This document shows, piece after piece, positions 54,192-62,963 of a stretch of DNA of 64,000 nt. Positions within the stretch are counted from its first letter, which is position 1. Each line of letters opens with the position of its first letter. Source of the stretch: CALZIK01 sp945787635 (GTDB lineage Bacteria; Acidobacteriota; Thermoanaerobaculia; Multivoradales; JAHEKO01). The position numbers and the translations under genes are program-made. The notes beneath the pieces were generated by a model. It did not search any database. It was not told where the DNA came from and saw nothing but the letters and a program-made list of their open reading frames with translations. The stretch spans positions 62,001-126,000 of the forward strand of contig CAMYNM010000003.1 of the NCBI GenBank assembly GCA_947259725.1. Reading direction: 5' to 3'.

Positions 54192-54950
54192 TTGCCCGTC
54201 AATCCCCTTTTCGAAATCCGCTCGTTGAGCAAGAGCTATGGCGGCCGCCCGGTGCTCGCGAACCTGTCATTCGAGATCGAGCGTGGCGAGTGCTTCGTCA
54301 TCATCGGTCGGTCGGGGTGCGGCAAGAGCGTCACGCTTCGCCAGCTGAACGGCCTCGAAAAGCCGGACTCCGGAAGCGTCATCTTCGACGGCATCGACAT
54401 CGCCGGCTTGTCGGAGGTGGAGCTGACCCCGATCCGGCAGCGTGTGGCGATGCTGTTTCAGAGCGGCGCGCTGTTTGACTCGATGACCGTCTTCGACAAC
54501 GTCGCCTTCCCCATGCGCGAGCACTCCGGGCTGTCGTCGCAAAGAATCGCCGAGCGGGTGAGCGAAAAACTCGCCGCGGTGCGACTCAAGGGAATCGAGG
54601 ACCGGCTGCCGTCGGCACTGTCGGGCGGCATGCGCAAACGCGTCGCGCTGGCTCGGTCGCTGGCCCTCGATCCCGAGGTCGTCCTCTTCGACGAGCCCAC
54701 GACCGGTTTGGATCCGATGACGTCGGCAACCATCGCCGGCCTGATTCAAGCCGCACGCAGAAGCCATGACGTCACTTCGGTCGTGGTGACTCACGATCTT
54801 GCCCTGGTGCGCCGGATCGCGGACCGGCTGGCCTTTTTAGAGAACGGAAGGTTCCGCTTTCTCGGCTCCTGGGAAGATGCTGAGAACAGTGAGGATTCCC
54901 TTCTGGCCGGATTCCTGGCCGGAAAAGAGGAGGATGAAGATGACTCGTGA
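54192..54950 (+). CDS. mlaF: Mla-type ABC transporter ATPase MlaF
   Basis: 252 residues. Walker A GRSGCGKSVTLRQ, Q-loop FQSGALFDSMT, signature LSGGMRKRVALARSLA and Walker B VVLFDEPTTGLDP. A C-terminal acidic tail (KEEDEDDS). TTG start nine bases after mlaE; overlaps mlaD by 11 bases. Confidence 0.94.
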   Translation: MPVNPLFEIRSLSKSYGGRPVLANLSFEIERGECFVIIGRSGCGKSVTLRQLNGLEKPDSGSVIFDGIDIAGLSEVELTPIRQRVAMLFQSGALFDSMTVFDNVAFPMREHSGLSSQRIAERVSEKLAAVRLKGIEDRLPSALSGGMRKRVALARSLALDPEVVLFDEPTTGLDPMTSATIAGLIQAARRSHDVTSVVVTHDLALVRRIADRLAFLENGRFRFLGSWEDAENSEDSLLAGFLAGKEEDEDDS

Positions 54951-56085
54951 AGCAAAAGTCGGGGCGCTCGTGGTCGTGGCCCTGGCGGTCCTGGCGGCGG
55001 GTGTGTTCCTGGTCGGCGAGCAAAACAACATCTTCGTACGAAAGAACCGTTACTTCATCCACTTCGAGAACGTCGGAGGCCTGGTCACCGGCAACCCGGT
55101 CAAGCTCAACGGCGTCACGGTCGGCAAAGTCGAGAGCGTTGTCCTTCCAGAGGCGGTCGACGTCGAGTTGCTGACGGTGTGGATATCCCTGGATCGCAAC
55201 TACGCAGATCGAGTGCGAGAGGACTCGGTGGCGCGCATCAAGACTCTCGGTCTGCTCGGCGACAAGTACATCGAGATCTCCTCAGGCTCACCCGAGTCGG
55301 GCATTGTCATAGTGGAAGGCGAGATCTCGGCGGCGCCCCCGACCGATGTCGATCGACTGCTGACGTCCGGCGAGGACGCCGTCGACAACGTGGTCGCGAT
55401 CTCCTACTCGCTCCGGAGCATCCTGGACCGAGTCAACGCCGGACAGGGGCTGCTCGGTGAACTGCTGATGGCCAGCGAGTCCGGTGAGCGGGTCAAAAAG
55501 TCCGTGGTTCAAACCGTGACCAACCTCGAATCCGTCACCGGCCGGCTCTCACGGGGCGAAGGAACCATCGGGACCCTGCTCACCGATGACCGGCTGGCGG
55601 CTCGCCTGGAGGGCTCGCTCTCTCGGCTCGACACGCTACTGGCTCAAGTCGAGTCCGGCGAGGGCACCCTGGGTGCGCTGCTGAGCGATCCTGAGCTCAA
55701 AAGCGAGGTCGTTCAAACCCTCGGGAGCCTGCGCTCGGCGGCCGAGGGCACTGAACGCATCGTTACCGAGTTTCACGACAATGAGGGACTGCTGCAGCGC
55801 TTTCTCACCGATGAGGCCTTCGCCGAGGAGGTGAGCGAAGATCTGAAGCAGCTCGTGCGGAATCTCAATCTGGTGTCTTCGAAACTCGAGCAAGGGGAAG
55901 GCAGCCTCGGCCAGATTCTCAACGATCCCCACCTCTATCAGGCGATGGACGACATCGTGGTCGGAATCAACGAGTCCAAGCTCCTGCGATGGTTGATCCG
56001 CAACCGCCAGAAGACCGGCATCAAGAAGCGTTTTGACGACGTAGATGGCGATCTGTCGGTCGCACCGATCGACTCCAGGCCCTGA
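54940..56085 (+). CDS. mlaD: MCE-domain lipid-transfer protein MlaD-like
   Basis: 381 residues: N-terminal membrane helix (VGALVVVALAVLAAGVFLV), one MCE domain (about 35-120, VGGLVTGNPVKLNGVTVGKV), then a long helical tail with five GEGxLGxLL-type repeats near residues 168, 206, 240, 281 and 319. ATG 54940 is used because AGGAGG lies six bases ahead; an ATG six bases earlier has none. Forms the periplasmic lipid channel. No MlaC or MlaB gene follows. Confidence 0.9.
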   Translation: MTREAKVGALVVVALAVLAAGVFLVGEQNNIFVRKNRYFIHFENVGGLVTGNPVKLNGVTVGKVESVVLPEAVDVELLTVWISLDRNYADRVREDSVARIKTLGLLGDKYIEISSGSPESGIVIVEGEISAAPPTDVDRLLTSGEDAVDNVVAISYSLRSILDRVNAGQGLLGELLMASESGERVKKSVVQTVTNLESVTGRLSRGEGTIGTLLTDDRLAARLEGSLSRLDTLLAQVESGEGTLGALLSDPELKSEVVQTLGSLRSAAEGTERIVTEFHDNEGLLQRFLTDEAFAEEVSEDLKQLVRNLNLVSSKLEQGEGSLGQILNDPHLYQAMDDIVVGINESKLLRWLIRNRQKTGIKKRFDDVDGDLSVAPIDSRP

Positions 56086-56152
56086 CGCCCGCCCCCTCTC
56101 GCGCTCGCGGTTTGCATCCAAAAAGGGACACCGACTAGACTCGCATACTGGA

Positions 56153-56158
56153 TACACT
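56153..56158 (+). promoter_or_regulatory. Candidate -10 box of a leaderless epimerase transcript
   Basis: TACACT ends six bases before ATG 56165 and no Shine-Dalgarno exists between them. Opens the UDP-sugar operon. Confidence 0.45.
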
Positions 56159-56164
56159 CGGCCC

Positions 56165-57121
56165 ATGGGTTCACACGTTCTCATCACCGGCGGCGCCGGC
56201 TTTATCGGCTCACATGTCGCCCAGCGGCTGCTCGAGCGAGGCGACCGGATCACGATCCTGGACGACTTCAACGATTTCTACGATCCCGCTCGCAAGCGAG
56301 CGAACCTCGTCGAGGTCCGCTCCTCCGGGGACTTCGACCTCGTGGAAGGCGACATCCGCGACCGAGCCCTTGTCGAGGAGCTGTTCGAGAAGGGGGCTTT
56401 CGACGCGGTTATTCACCTGGCCGCGCGCGCCGGTGTGCGACCCAGTCTCGCGGAGCCGATCCTTTACGAAGAGGTCAACTGCATCGGAACGCTCAACCTG
56501 CTCGAGGCGGCTCGGAATCACGGACCTGAGGTCTTCATCTTCGGCTCGTCATCCTCGGTCTACGGCATCAACAAAAAGGTTCCATTTGCCGAGGACGACG
56601 AAATCAACCAGCCGATCAGCCCCTACGCCACCACCAAGCGCACGGGAGAGCTGCTCTGTTACAACTATCATCACCTGTACGGCCTCAAAACCGCATGCCT
56701 GCGGTTTTTCACCGTCTACGGCCCCCGGCAGCGGCCCGAGATGGCGATCCACAAGTTCACCGACCTGCTCGCGCGCGGCGAGCAGATACAGATGTTCGGA
56801 TCCGGCGCGAGCCGCAGGGACTACACCTTCATAGACGACATCGTGGACGGGATCGAGGCGTCCCTCGACCTGGCGCCCGGTTTCGAGATCCTCAACCTCG
56901 GCGGAGCCGAGACCACCAAGCTCTCCGACCTGGTTCGCTGGATCGCCGAAGAGCTTGCGATCGAACCCGGCATCCAGTATCTTCCCGATCAGCCTGGGGA
57001 TGTGCCGGTCACGTACGCCGACGTTCACAAGGCCTCGAAGCTTCTCGGCTACAGACCTAAGGTGCCTATACGCGACGGCCTTCGCCGATTCGTCGAGTGG
57101 TACCAGCAAGAAACCTCCTAG
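56165..57121 (+). CDS. NAD-dependent nucleotide-sugar epimerase (UDP-glucuronate 4-epimerase type)
   Basis: 318 residues, short-chain dehydrogenase fold: ITGGAGFIGSHVAQRLL, GSSSSVYG and catalytic YATTK. The TVYGPRQRPEMAIHKF segment and neighbours favour UDP-glucuronate or UDP-glucose 4-epimerase. With Ugd next door it probably makes UDP-galacturonate. No Shine-Dalgarno; see the -10 box. Confidence 0.85.
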   Translation: MGSHVLITGGAGFIGSHVAQRLLERGDRITILDDFNDFYDPARKRANLVEVRSSGDFDLVEGDIRDRALVEELFEKGAFDAVIHLAARAGVRPSLAEPILYEEVNCIGTLNLLEAARNHGPEVFIFGSSSSVYGINKKVPFAEDDEINQPISPYATTKRTGELLCYNYHHLYGLKTACLRFFTVYGPRQRPEMAIHKFTDLLARGEQIQMFGSGASRRDYTFIDDIVDGIEASLDLAPGFEILNLGGAETTKLSDLVRWIAEELAIEPGIQYLPDQPGDVPVTYADVHKASKLLGYRPKVPIRDGLRRFVEWYQQETS

Positions 57122-57165
57122 GTCCGCTCTCCCCTTCCACAGCCAGTCCCGAATTCCCGAAACCG

Positions 57166-58494
57166 ATGAGAATCTGCATAGCGGGCAGCGGCTACGTAGG
57201 GCTGGTCACGGGCACCTGCCTCGCCGATTTCGGAATGCACGTCGTCTGCATCGACAAGGACGAGGCCAAGATCGCCGCTCTGCGCCGGTGTGACATTCCG
57301 ATCTACGAACCCGGTCTCAACGCCATGGTGCGCAAGAACGCGACGGCCGGGCGGCTCGAGTTCTCGACCGATCTCGGTCCCGCGATTCAGGATGCTTCGG
57401 CCATCTTTATCGCCGTGGGCACGCCGTCGAGAGCCGACGGATCCGCCGACCTGGTCTACGTGCGTCAGGTCGCACGCACCATCGGTCAAAACCTCGACGG
57501 CTACAAGGTTATCGTCACCAAGAGCACCGTCCCGGTCGGCACCGGCAGAATGATCGAAGACGTGGTCAAGGAAGCCCGTCCGGATGACCAGGCCTTTGCC
57601 GTCGTCAGCAACCCCGAGTTCCTACGCGAGGGCTCGGCGATCGAGGACTTCCTCCAGCCGGACCGCGTGGTCATCGGTAGCTCGGACAAAAGAGCGATCG
57701 ACATCATGCTCGACATTTACTCTCCGCTGAGAGTCGCGGATGTTCCGTTCGTCATCACTTCGGTCGAGAGCGCCGAGTTGATCAAATACGCATCGAACTC
57801 TTTTCTGGCCGTCAAGATCTCCTTCATCAATGAGGTCGCCCGCCTGTGCGAAGATCTCGGCGCCGATGTCGAGGTCGTCGCCCGCGGCATGGGGCTTGAC
57901 CATCGGATCGGGCCCAAGTTTCTGCATCCCGGCCCGGGCTTTGGCGGTTCGTGCTTTCCCAAGGACAGTCGTGCAATCGTCCAGATCGCCAACAATCAGG
58001 GGCAGACTTTCCGGATCATGGAAGCGGTGCTCGAAGTGAACCGAGCCACCAAGACCAGGATGGTCTCGAAGATCGAGGGGGCCGTGGGTGGAAGCCTCGA
58101 TGACAAGACCGTCGCTGTGCTCGGACTGTCGTTCAAGCCGGAGACGGACGACGTACGCGAATCGCCCGCCATCGAGGTGATCGACGGCCTCTTGTCTCGC
58201 GGCGCCAGCGTACGTGCCTATGACCCGGTGGCGATGGACGCCTGCCGCGATCTCTGGCCCGAGGTCGCCTTCTGCAGCGATGCCTACGACGCCGCGAACG
58301 GCGCTGACGCGCTGGTCATCGTGACCGAGTGGAACCAGTTCAGAGCGTTGGAACTCGATAAGCTCATGGAGCTTCTCGATGAGCCGGTCATCGTCGATCT
58401 ACGAAACATCTACGAGCCTGCGAAGATGAGCGCCGCCGGCTTTCGTTACATCTCCGTCGGCAGATCGCCGGTGGGCGGGAGCAGAGCCAACTAA
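57166..58494 (+). CDS. ugd: UDP-glucose 6-dehydrogenase
   Basis: Oxidises UDP-glucose to UDP-glucuronate. 442 residues: ICIAGSGYVGLVTGTCLADFG, KSTVPVGTG, NPEFLREG, and the catalytic Cys in FGGSCFPKD. C-domain LGLSFKPETDDVRESPA. Sits between the epimerase and decarboxylase. Confidence 0.96.
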   Translation: MRICIAGSGYVGLVTGTCLADFGMHVVCIDKDEAKIAALRRCDIPIYEPGLNAMVRKNATAGRLEFSTDLGPAIQDASAIFIAVGTPSRADGSADLVYVRQVARTIGQNLDGYKVIVTKSTVPVGTGRMIEDVVKEARPDDQAFAVVSNPEFLREGSAIEDFLQPDRVVIGSSDKRAIDIMLDIYSPLRVADVPFVITSVESAELIKYASNSFLAVKISFINEVARLCEDLGADVEVVARGMGLDHRIGPKFLHPGPGFGGSCFPKDSRAIVQIANNQGQTFRIMEAVLEVNRATKTRMVSKIEGAVGGSLDDKTVAVLGLSFKPETDDVRESPAIEVIDGLLSRGASVRAYDPVAMDACRDLWPEVAFCSDAYDAANGADALVIVTEWNQFRALELDKLMELLDEPVIVDLRNIYEPAKMSAAGFRYISVGRSPVGGSRAN

Positions 58495-58495
58495 G

Positions 58496-59446
58496 ATGAT
58501 TACTTCACTGGTAACCGGAGGCGCCGGATTCCTCGGATCTCACCTTTGCGACCGCCTGCTCAAGGAGTCGCACCGGGTAGTCTGCGTGGACAATCTGCTC
58601 ACCGGCAACAAGAACAACATTGCTCACCTCTTTGACCGTGACGATTTCACGTTCCTCGAGCATGACGTGACCAGGCCGTTCGAGATCGACGGACCTCTGG
58701 ACAACGTGCTTCACTTTGCGTCACCCGCCAGCCCCATCGACTATCTCGAACTGCCGATTCAGACTCTCAAGGTCGGGTCGCTGGGCACTCACAACACGCT
58801 CGGCCTGGCCATGGCGAAGCGAGCGCGATATCTGCTGGCCTCGACTTCCGAGGTCTACGGCGATCCTTTGGTGCACCCTCAGCCAGAAAGCTACTGGGGT
58901 AACGTCAACCCGGTCGGACCGCGAGGCGTCTACGACGAAGCCAAGAGGTTTGCCGAGGCTATGGTGATGGCGTACCACCGGGTGCACGCGGTGGACACGC
59001 GGATCGTCCGAATTTTCAACACCTACGGGCCGCGCATGCGCCCGCACGACGGACGGGTAGTGCCCGCTTTCATCGATCAGGCCTTGCGCGGCGAGCCGCT
59101 CACGGTCTTCGGAGATGGCCTCCAGACCCGCTCCTTCTGCTTCGTCGACGATCTGGTCGAAGGCATTTTTCGGCTCTTGATTAGCGAGGTCACCGACCCG
59201 GTCAACATCGGCAATCCCCACGAAATGACCGTTCTCGAGTTCGCGGAGAAGATCACCGAGCTCATCGACTCGGATAGCGAAGTGGTCTTCAAACCGCTAC
59301 CCATCGACGATCCCAAGACTCGGCAGCCCGACATCAGCAACGCCCGCCGTCAGCTCGAGTGGGAACCGATTGTCTCGCTAGAGGAAGGCCTGACCAAAAC
59401 GATCGAGTACTTTCGCGAGCTGTTTCTCCCTTCCGAAAGAAAGTAG
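58496..59446 (+). CDS. uxs: UDP-glucuronate decarboxylase (UDP-xylose synthase)
   Basis: 316 residues: VTGGAGFLGSHLCDRLL, LHFASPASPIDYLELP, STSEVYGDP and the catalytic YDEAKRFAE. FNTYGPRMRPHDGRVVP is the family hallmark. Converts Ugd's product to UDP-xylose. One base after the ugd stop, hence a single operon that splits UDP-glucuronate between UDP-GalA and UDP-Xyl. Confidence 0.95.
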   Translation: MITSLVTGGAGFLGSHLCDRLLKESHRVVCVDNLLTGNKNNIAHLFDRDDFTFLEHDVTRPFEIDGPLDNVLHFASPASPIDYLELPIQTLKVGSLGTHNTLGLAMAKRARYLLASTSEVYGDPLVHPQPESYWGNVNPVGPRGVYDEAKRFAEAMVMAYHRVHAVDTRIVRIFNTYGPRMRPHDGRVVPAFIDQALRGEPLTVFGDGLQTRSFCFVDDLVEGIFRLLISEVTDPVNIGNPHEMTVLEFAEKITELIDSDSEVVFKPLPIDDPKTRQPDISNARRQLEWEPIVSLEEGLTKTIEYFRELFLPSERK

Positions 59447-59453
59447 GCAGACG

Positions 59454-59720
59454 ATGACGACCGAAACGGACGTTCTCAAGTTCGCTCTCGAAAAATATCC
59501 GGAAAGGGTCTCGGCAGTCCCTGTCGAGCGTCTGATCATGGACAGCGCCCGGCAGAACGCCAAGCGGCCCGCCTACTTGAAACTCGCGGTTCCCGACGAC
59601 CTGGTCAAGGCGCTTCGAGGCTCCGGTGAGCCCGAAGAAATGGTCCTTCTGGTCAGCGTGCCGCGAGAAGTCGAGGCCCGGGCGGACAGCAGGATCGTCC
59701 TTCCCAACGAGATCGGCTAG
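59454..59720 (+). CDS. Small conserved-looking protein of unknown function
   Basis: 88 residues, no signal peptide or membrane helix. Begins TDVLKFALEKYPERVSAVPV, ends ADSRIVLPNEIG. I know no family. It sits in tight succession (7 bases after uxs, 4 before the next gene), and its codon use matches its neighbours, so it is likely real. Confidence 0.55.
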   Translation: MTTETDVLKFALEKYPERVSAVPVERLIMDSARQNAKRPAYLKLAVPDDLVKALRGSGEPEEMVLLVSVPREVEARADSRIVLPNEIG

Positions 59721-59724
59721 AACC

Positions 59725-59982
59725 ATGACCGACGTCGACTTTCTGTGCTGCCGCTGCGGCAAAAGCGAGCCACGACTCGAGGCGCCACCCATCCCGGGAC
59801 CGGGCGGGCGCGAGATCGCCGACAAGATCTGCGCGAACTGCTGGCAGGAGTGGACCCAGGCCGAGGTCATGGTCATCAACGAGCTGCGTCTGAATTTCAT
59901 GGACCCGAAATCTCTCGAGACGTTGCAGCGCCACATGCGTGAGTTCCTGCTCCTCGACGGTCCCGCCGCTCAGTCGCCGTAG
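59725..59982 (+). CDS. Fe(II)-trafficking YggX-like protein with extra zinc-ribbon cysteines
   Basis: 85 residues. The core ICANCWQEWTQAEVMVINELRL with NFMDPKSLETLQRHMREFL matches the YggX family (protection of Fe-S clusters). CCRCG at the N-terminus and CANC make a likely metal site that E. coli YggX lacks. Downstream of the 88-residue unknown, probably one transcript. Confidence 0.7.
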   Translation: MTDVDFLCCRCGKSEPRLEAPPIPGPGGREIADKICANCWQEWTQAEVMVINELRLNFMDPKSLETLQRHMREFLLLDGPAAQSP

Positions 59983-60091
59983 ACGTTCGTGGCGGACCTC
60001 GAGGCGACCACTTCCCGTGAAGAATCGAGTCAGACGCTAACAGCGCCGAAGCACGCGAGACCAAGGGCCCAGGAGATGCGCCGCGACTCGC

Positions 60092-60097
60092 TAGAAT
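60092..60097 (+). promoter_or_regulatory. Candidate -10 box at the VTT gene start
   Basis: TAGAAT ends eight bases before GTG 60106. If it drives transcription, the coding region starts at that GTG, not at the ATG 12 bases downstream. Confidence 0.4.
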
Positions 60098-60105
60098 CCC
60101 CGGGA

Positions 60106-60837
60106 GTGGACACGAAAATGCCAGTGAGCTCGAGCGCGTCGCAGCAAGTATCAGCCAAATCGGCGGTACTACGCGCTGCGCTCCTCGCGGTGATTCTGTT
60201 CTCGGCCTTCGCCGCCGCGCGCTGGACTCCCTTGGCCGATTGGTTGCAGGACGACCTGCTGGTCGATCGACTGCTCGCGTACCGGGAGAGCACCTGGGTT
60301 CCGCTTGCGCTGGTCGGACTGCTGGTCGGGTTCGCGGTCGTTGGGCTTCCGGTCAGCCCGGTGTTGTTCGCGGGAGCGGCGCTTCTGGGTCCGATTGGCG
60401 GCTGGTTCTACAACTTGATCGGCTGCGTTCTCGGCGCGGCGGCGAGCTTCGGCGCCGGACACTGGCTGGGACGAAACCTGATTCGCCGCCTGGTGGGTCC
60501 GAAGCGAATCGAAGCAATGACCCGGATCTGGGACCGGCACGGCTTCTGGACGATCTTCCGTCTACGCTTCCTGCCAATACCGTTCCCCTTCATCAACTAC
60601 GGCGCCGCCCTCGCCGGCATTCCGTTCGGTACCTACTTGTTCGGCTCGACCCTGGGTTTGTTCATTTCGGTGGGCGTCTGGAACTACTTGTTTCATACTC
60701 TGTTCGAGGCCGCTTCGGGAGAACGCGGAGGCGTCATTGTGAAAGGCGTCATCGCGCTGGCCGGGCTGCTCGCAATATCCTTCCTGCCGACGCTGATCCG
60801 CCGAAACAAGGACAAGACTCAAACACCGGCTGAATGA
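60106..60837 (+). CDS. VTT-domain (TVP38/DedA-like) membrane protein
   Basis: About 243 residues with five or six membrane helices and the SNARE-associated/VTT core (LPVSPVLFAGAALLGPIGGW ... FRLRFLPIPFPFINYGAAL). Members act in lipid scrambling or envelope homeostasis; substrate unknown. Start GTG 60106 or ATG 60118; longer readings upstream lack support. The stop overlaps the next ATG (ATGA). Confidence 0.85.
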   Translation: MDTKMPVSSSASQQVSAKSAVLRAALLAVILFSAFAAARWTPLADWLQDDLLVDRLLAYRESTWVPLALVGLLVGFAVVGLPVSPVLFAGAALLGPIGGWFYNLIGCVLGAAASFGAGHWLGRNLIRRLVGPKRIEAMTRIWDRHGFWTIFRLRFLPIPFPFINYGAALAGIPFGTYLFGSTLGLFISVGVWNYLFHTLFEAASGERGGVIVKGVIALAGLLAISFLPTLIRRNKDKTQTPAE

Positions 60838-61856
60838 AGAAGACTTCTTCGCGACGATTTGCGGTCCGACTCGGATCCTCGATTCTCGCCGTCGTCTGGC
60901 TGCTCTCGGCGACGGCTGTCGCCGCCAAACCAAAGGCCGATCCGATCGCCAGCGCGTCGGCTTTGATCGATAGCGGTGACCCGGGGCAAGCGCTGGAGCT
61001 GCTGACCCCGTGGCTCAAAAAGCACCCCGCTGACGCGAATGCGTTGCTGCTGGCCAGTACAGCCCGGTTCATGCTCGGCGACTTCGAGAAGGGAAGGCAG
61101 GACTTGGCGCGGTCGATCGAGCTCGACTCCGGAAACCGGCGGGCCTGGCTGAATCAGGCGGCACTCGAGCTGGCCGAAGAAGACTACACCCGGGCGCTCG
61201 AGTCATTTCGCCAGGCCGAGACTCTCGACCCGGACGCCGCAGACAACGCGCTCAACATCGGCGCGGTCCTGCTCTTGCTCGATCGATTCGAAGAAGCCGG
61301 AGCCCGCTTTCTAGAGTACCTCTCGCGCAACCCCGGCGATCCGAAGGCCCGCTATCTGGTCGCGTCCAACTACGCGATGAGGGGCTTCGCGGATGCCGCG
61401 GTGGCGAATCTCTCACGGGCCATAGCCCTCGACGAGAAGATGCGACGAAACGCCCGCACCGACCCGAACTTCGCGCCTCTCGAGCGATCGGCCACCTATC
61501 AGCGACTCTTGAACACGGACGGGTTCCGGCACCGCCCAGGATCCAAGGTGACCACGCAGGACTATGAGGTGCCCTACCTCGGCAGACGAAGCCTGGTTCT
61601 CGACGCGGTGATCAGTAGCCTGCAGCTTCAGGGTCGGTCGTTCGAACCCCAGGTCGAGGTCACGGACCGTTGGGCCCTGGTGTGGAGCGATCTGCGGATC
61701 AAGGTGGCTAGCAATGACTCCGGCGGCACTTGGCTCGAGCTGAGCGCGCCTCCGGGCGCCTTCAGCGCGGCCGCGTGGCAGAAGCTCACCACCGAGCTCC
61801 TGCGTAGCGTCACCGTCCAGCTCCACACTCGCAGCCGGCGACCTTCCGATCCCTAG
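60834..61856 (+). CDS. Exported TPR protein
   Basis: 340 residues. Signal peptide (VRLGSSILAVVWLLSATAVAA), about four TPR units (30-190, e.g. ALELLTPWLKKHPADANALLL), and a C-terminal beta domain of about 130 residues with no known family (YEVPYLGRRSLVLDAVISSL). Translationally coupled to the VTT protein. Confidence 0.7.
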   Translation: MKKTSSRRFAVRLGSSILAVVWLLSATAVAAKPKADPIASASALIDSGDPGQALELLTPWLKKHPADANALLLASTARFMLGDFEKGRQDLARSIELDSGNRRAWLNQAALELAEEDYTRALESFRQAETLDPDAADNALNIGAVLLLLDRFEEAGARFLEYLSRNPGDPKARYLVASNYAMRGFADAAVANLSRAIALDEKMRRNARTDPNFAPLERSATYQRLLNTDGFRHRPGSKVTTQDYEVPYLGRRSLVLDAVISSLQLQGRSFEPQVEVTDRWALVWSDLRIKVASNDSGGTWLELSAPPGAFSAAAWQKLTTELLRSVTVQLHTRSRRPSDP

Positions 61857-61865
61857 GAGCTTCGA

Positions 61866-62942
61866 TCAAACCCGCAGCAGCACGGCACCCCAGTGCAGCC
61901 CCGCGCCGAGAGCGACAAACGCCACCACGGCTCCTTCCGGAGCCTTGCCCTCTTCCCGAGCTTCGTGAAAGCAGATCGGCAAAGTCGCCGACGTCGTGTT
62001 GCCGTAGCGCTGAATATTATTGTGTACCCTCTCATCCGGAAGAGCCAGCGCCTTTTGCGCCGCCTCATTGATTCTGAGATTCGCCTGGTGCATGACCAGG
62101 AGATCGACGTCATCCAGCGACATGTTCTGCTCGGCGAGAAGCTCCCTCGTCACCTCGGGCATTTTGGTCACCGCCAGCTTGAAGACCTTTCGCCCGTCCA
62201 TCACCGGCACCGTACGCCCGGAGGCGATCATCTCGGCGTCGACGAAGGGCCGCGAAGCTGAGCCGCCTCCCGGCACATAGAGGATGTCCTTCTCGTTGCC
62301 GTCTCCCAGGAGACGGCTGCCGATGATGCCGCGCTCGCCTCCGGCCTCCGCCCGAAAGACCATCGCGCCGCCACCGTCGCCGAACAGGACCACCAGGTGT
62401 CTGAACCTGGAGTTCCATTCGAACTCTTCCGGGGGCGCCGGAGGAGGTTGCCGGCCCAGAAGAACCTGCCAGGAGCGCGGCGGGAAGGGAATCAAAGACG
62501 AATGGACGTCGCAGCCCACCAGGAGCACGGTCTCGGCCTGGCCGCTACGAATCAGGGCATCCACCATTTGAAGTCCATACGCGAAGCCCGCGCACTGCTG
62601 GCGCAGGTCGATCGCGGGCTTCGGCTCGATACCGAGGCGCTGCTGGATGAGAGTCGCCGAGCCGGGAAAGTAGTGGTCCGGCGTCATGGTGGCGCAAACG
62701 ATGTAGTCGACCTCCGCCGCCTCGAGACCGGCGTCGGCCAACGCGCTCCGTGCGGCCTGCGCTCCCAGCTCGGACGAGCCGACCCCGGGCTCGACGTAGT
62801 AGCGAGTCACCACACCGCTACGGGCCCGAATCCACTCGTCGCTGGTCTCGAGCACCCGAGCCAGCATGTGGTTGTCGACCTCGACTTCCGGAATGGCGAT
62901 GCCGCATCCCTTGAGAACCGCGCGAACCTCTCCCTGTGCCAT
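61866..62942 (-). CDS. fabH: 3-oxoacyl-ACP synthase III family protein
   Basis: KASIII-type condensing enzyme for the first elongation of fatty acids or a related ketone. 358 residues with catalytic Cys117 in LRQQCAGFAYG, His285 in LLVMHQANLRI and Asn315 in YGNTTSAT. A Pro-rich insertion of about 20 residues (near 155-180) is not in E. coli FabH. Substrate may differ from the housekeeping enzyme. Confidence 0.88.
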   Translation of the reverse strand: MAQGEVRAVLKGCGIAIPEVEVDNHMLARVLETSDEWIRARSGVVTRYYVEPGVGSSELGAQAARSALADAGLEAAEVDYIVCATMTPDHYFPGSATLIQQRLGIEPKPAIDLRQQCAGFAYGLQMVDALIRSGQAETVLLVGCDVHSSLIPFPPRSWQVLLGRQPPPAPPEEFEWNSRFRHLVVLFGDGGGAMVFRAEAGGERGIIGSRLLGDGNEKDILYVPGGGSASRPFVDAEMIASGRTVPVMDGRKVFKLAVTKMPEVTRELLAEQNMSLDDVDLLVMHQANLRINEAAQKALALPDERVHNNIQRYGNTTSATLPICFHEAREEGKAPEGAVVAFVALGAGLHWGAVLLRV

Positions 62943-62963
62943 CGCGTTGCGTTCCGTTCGCGT

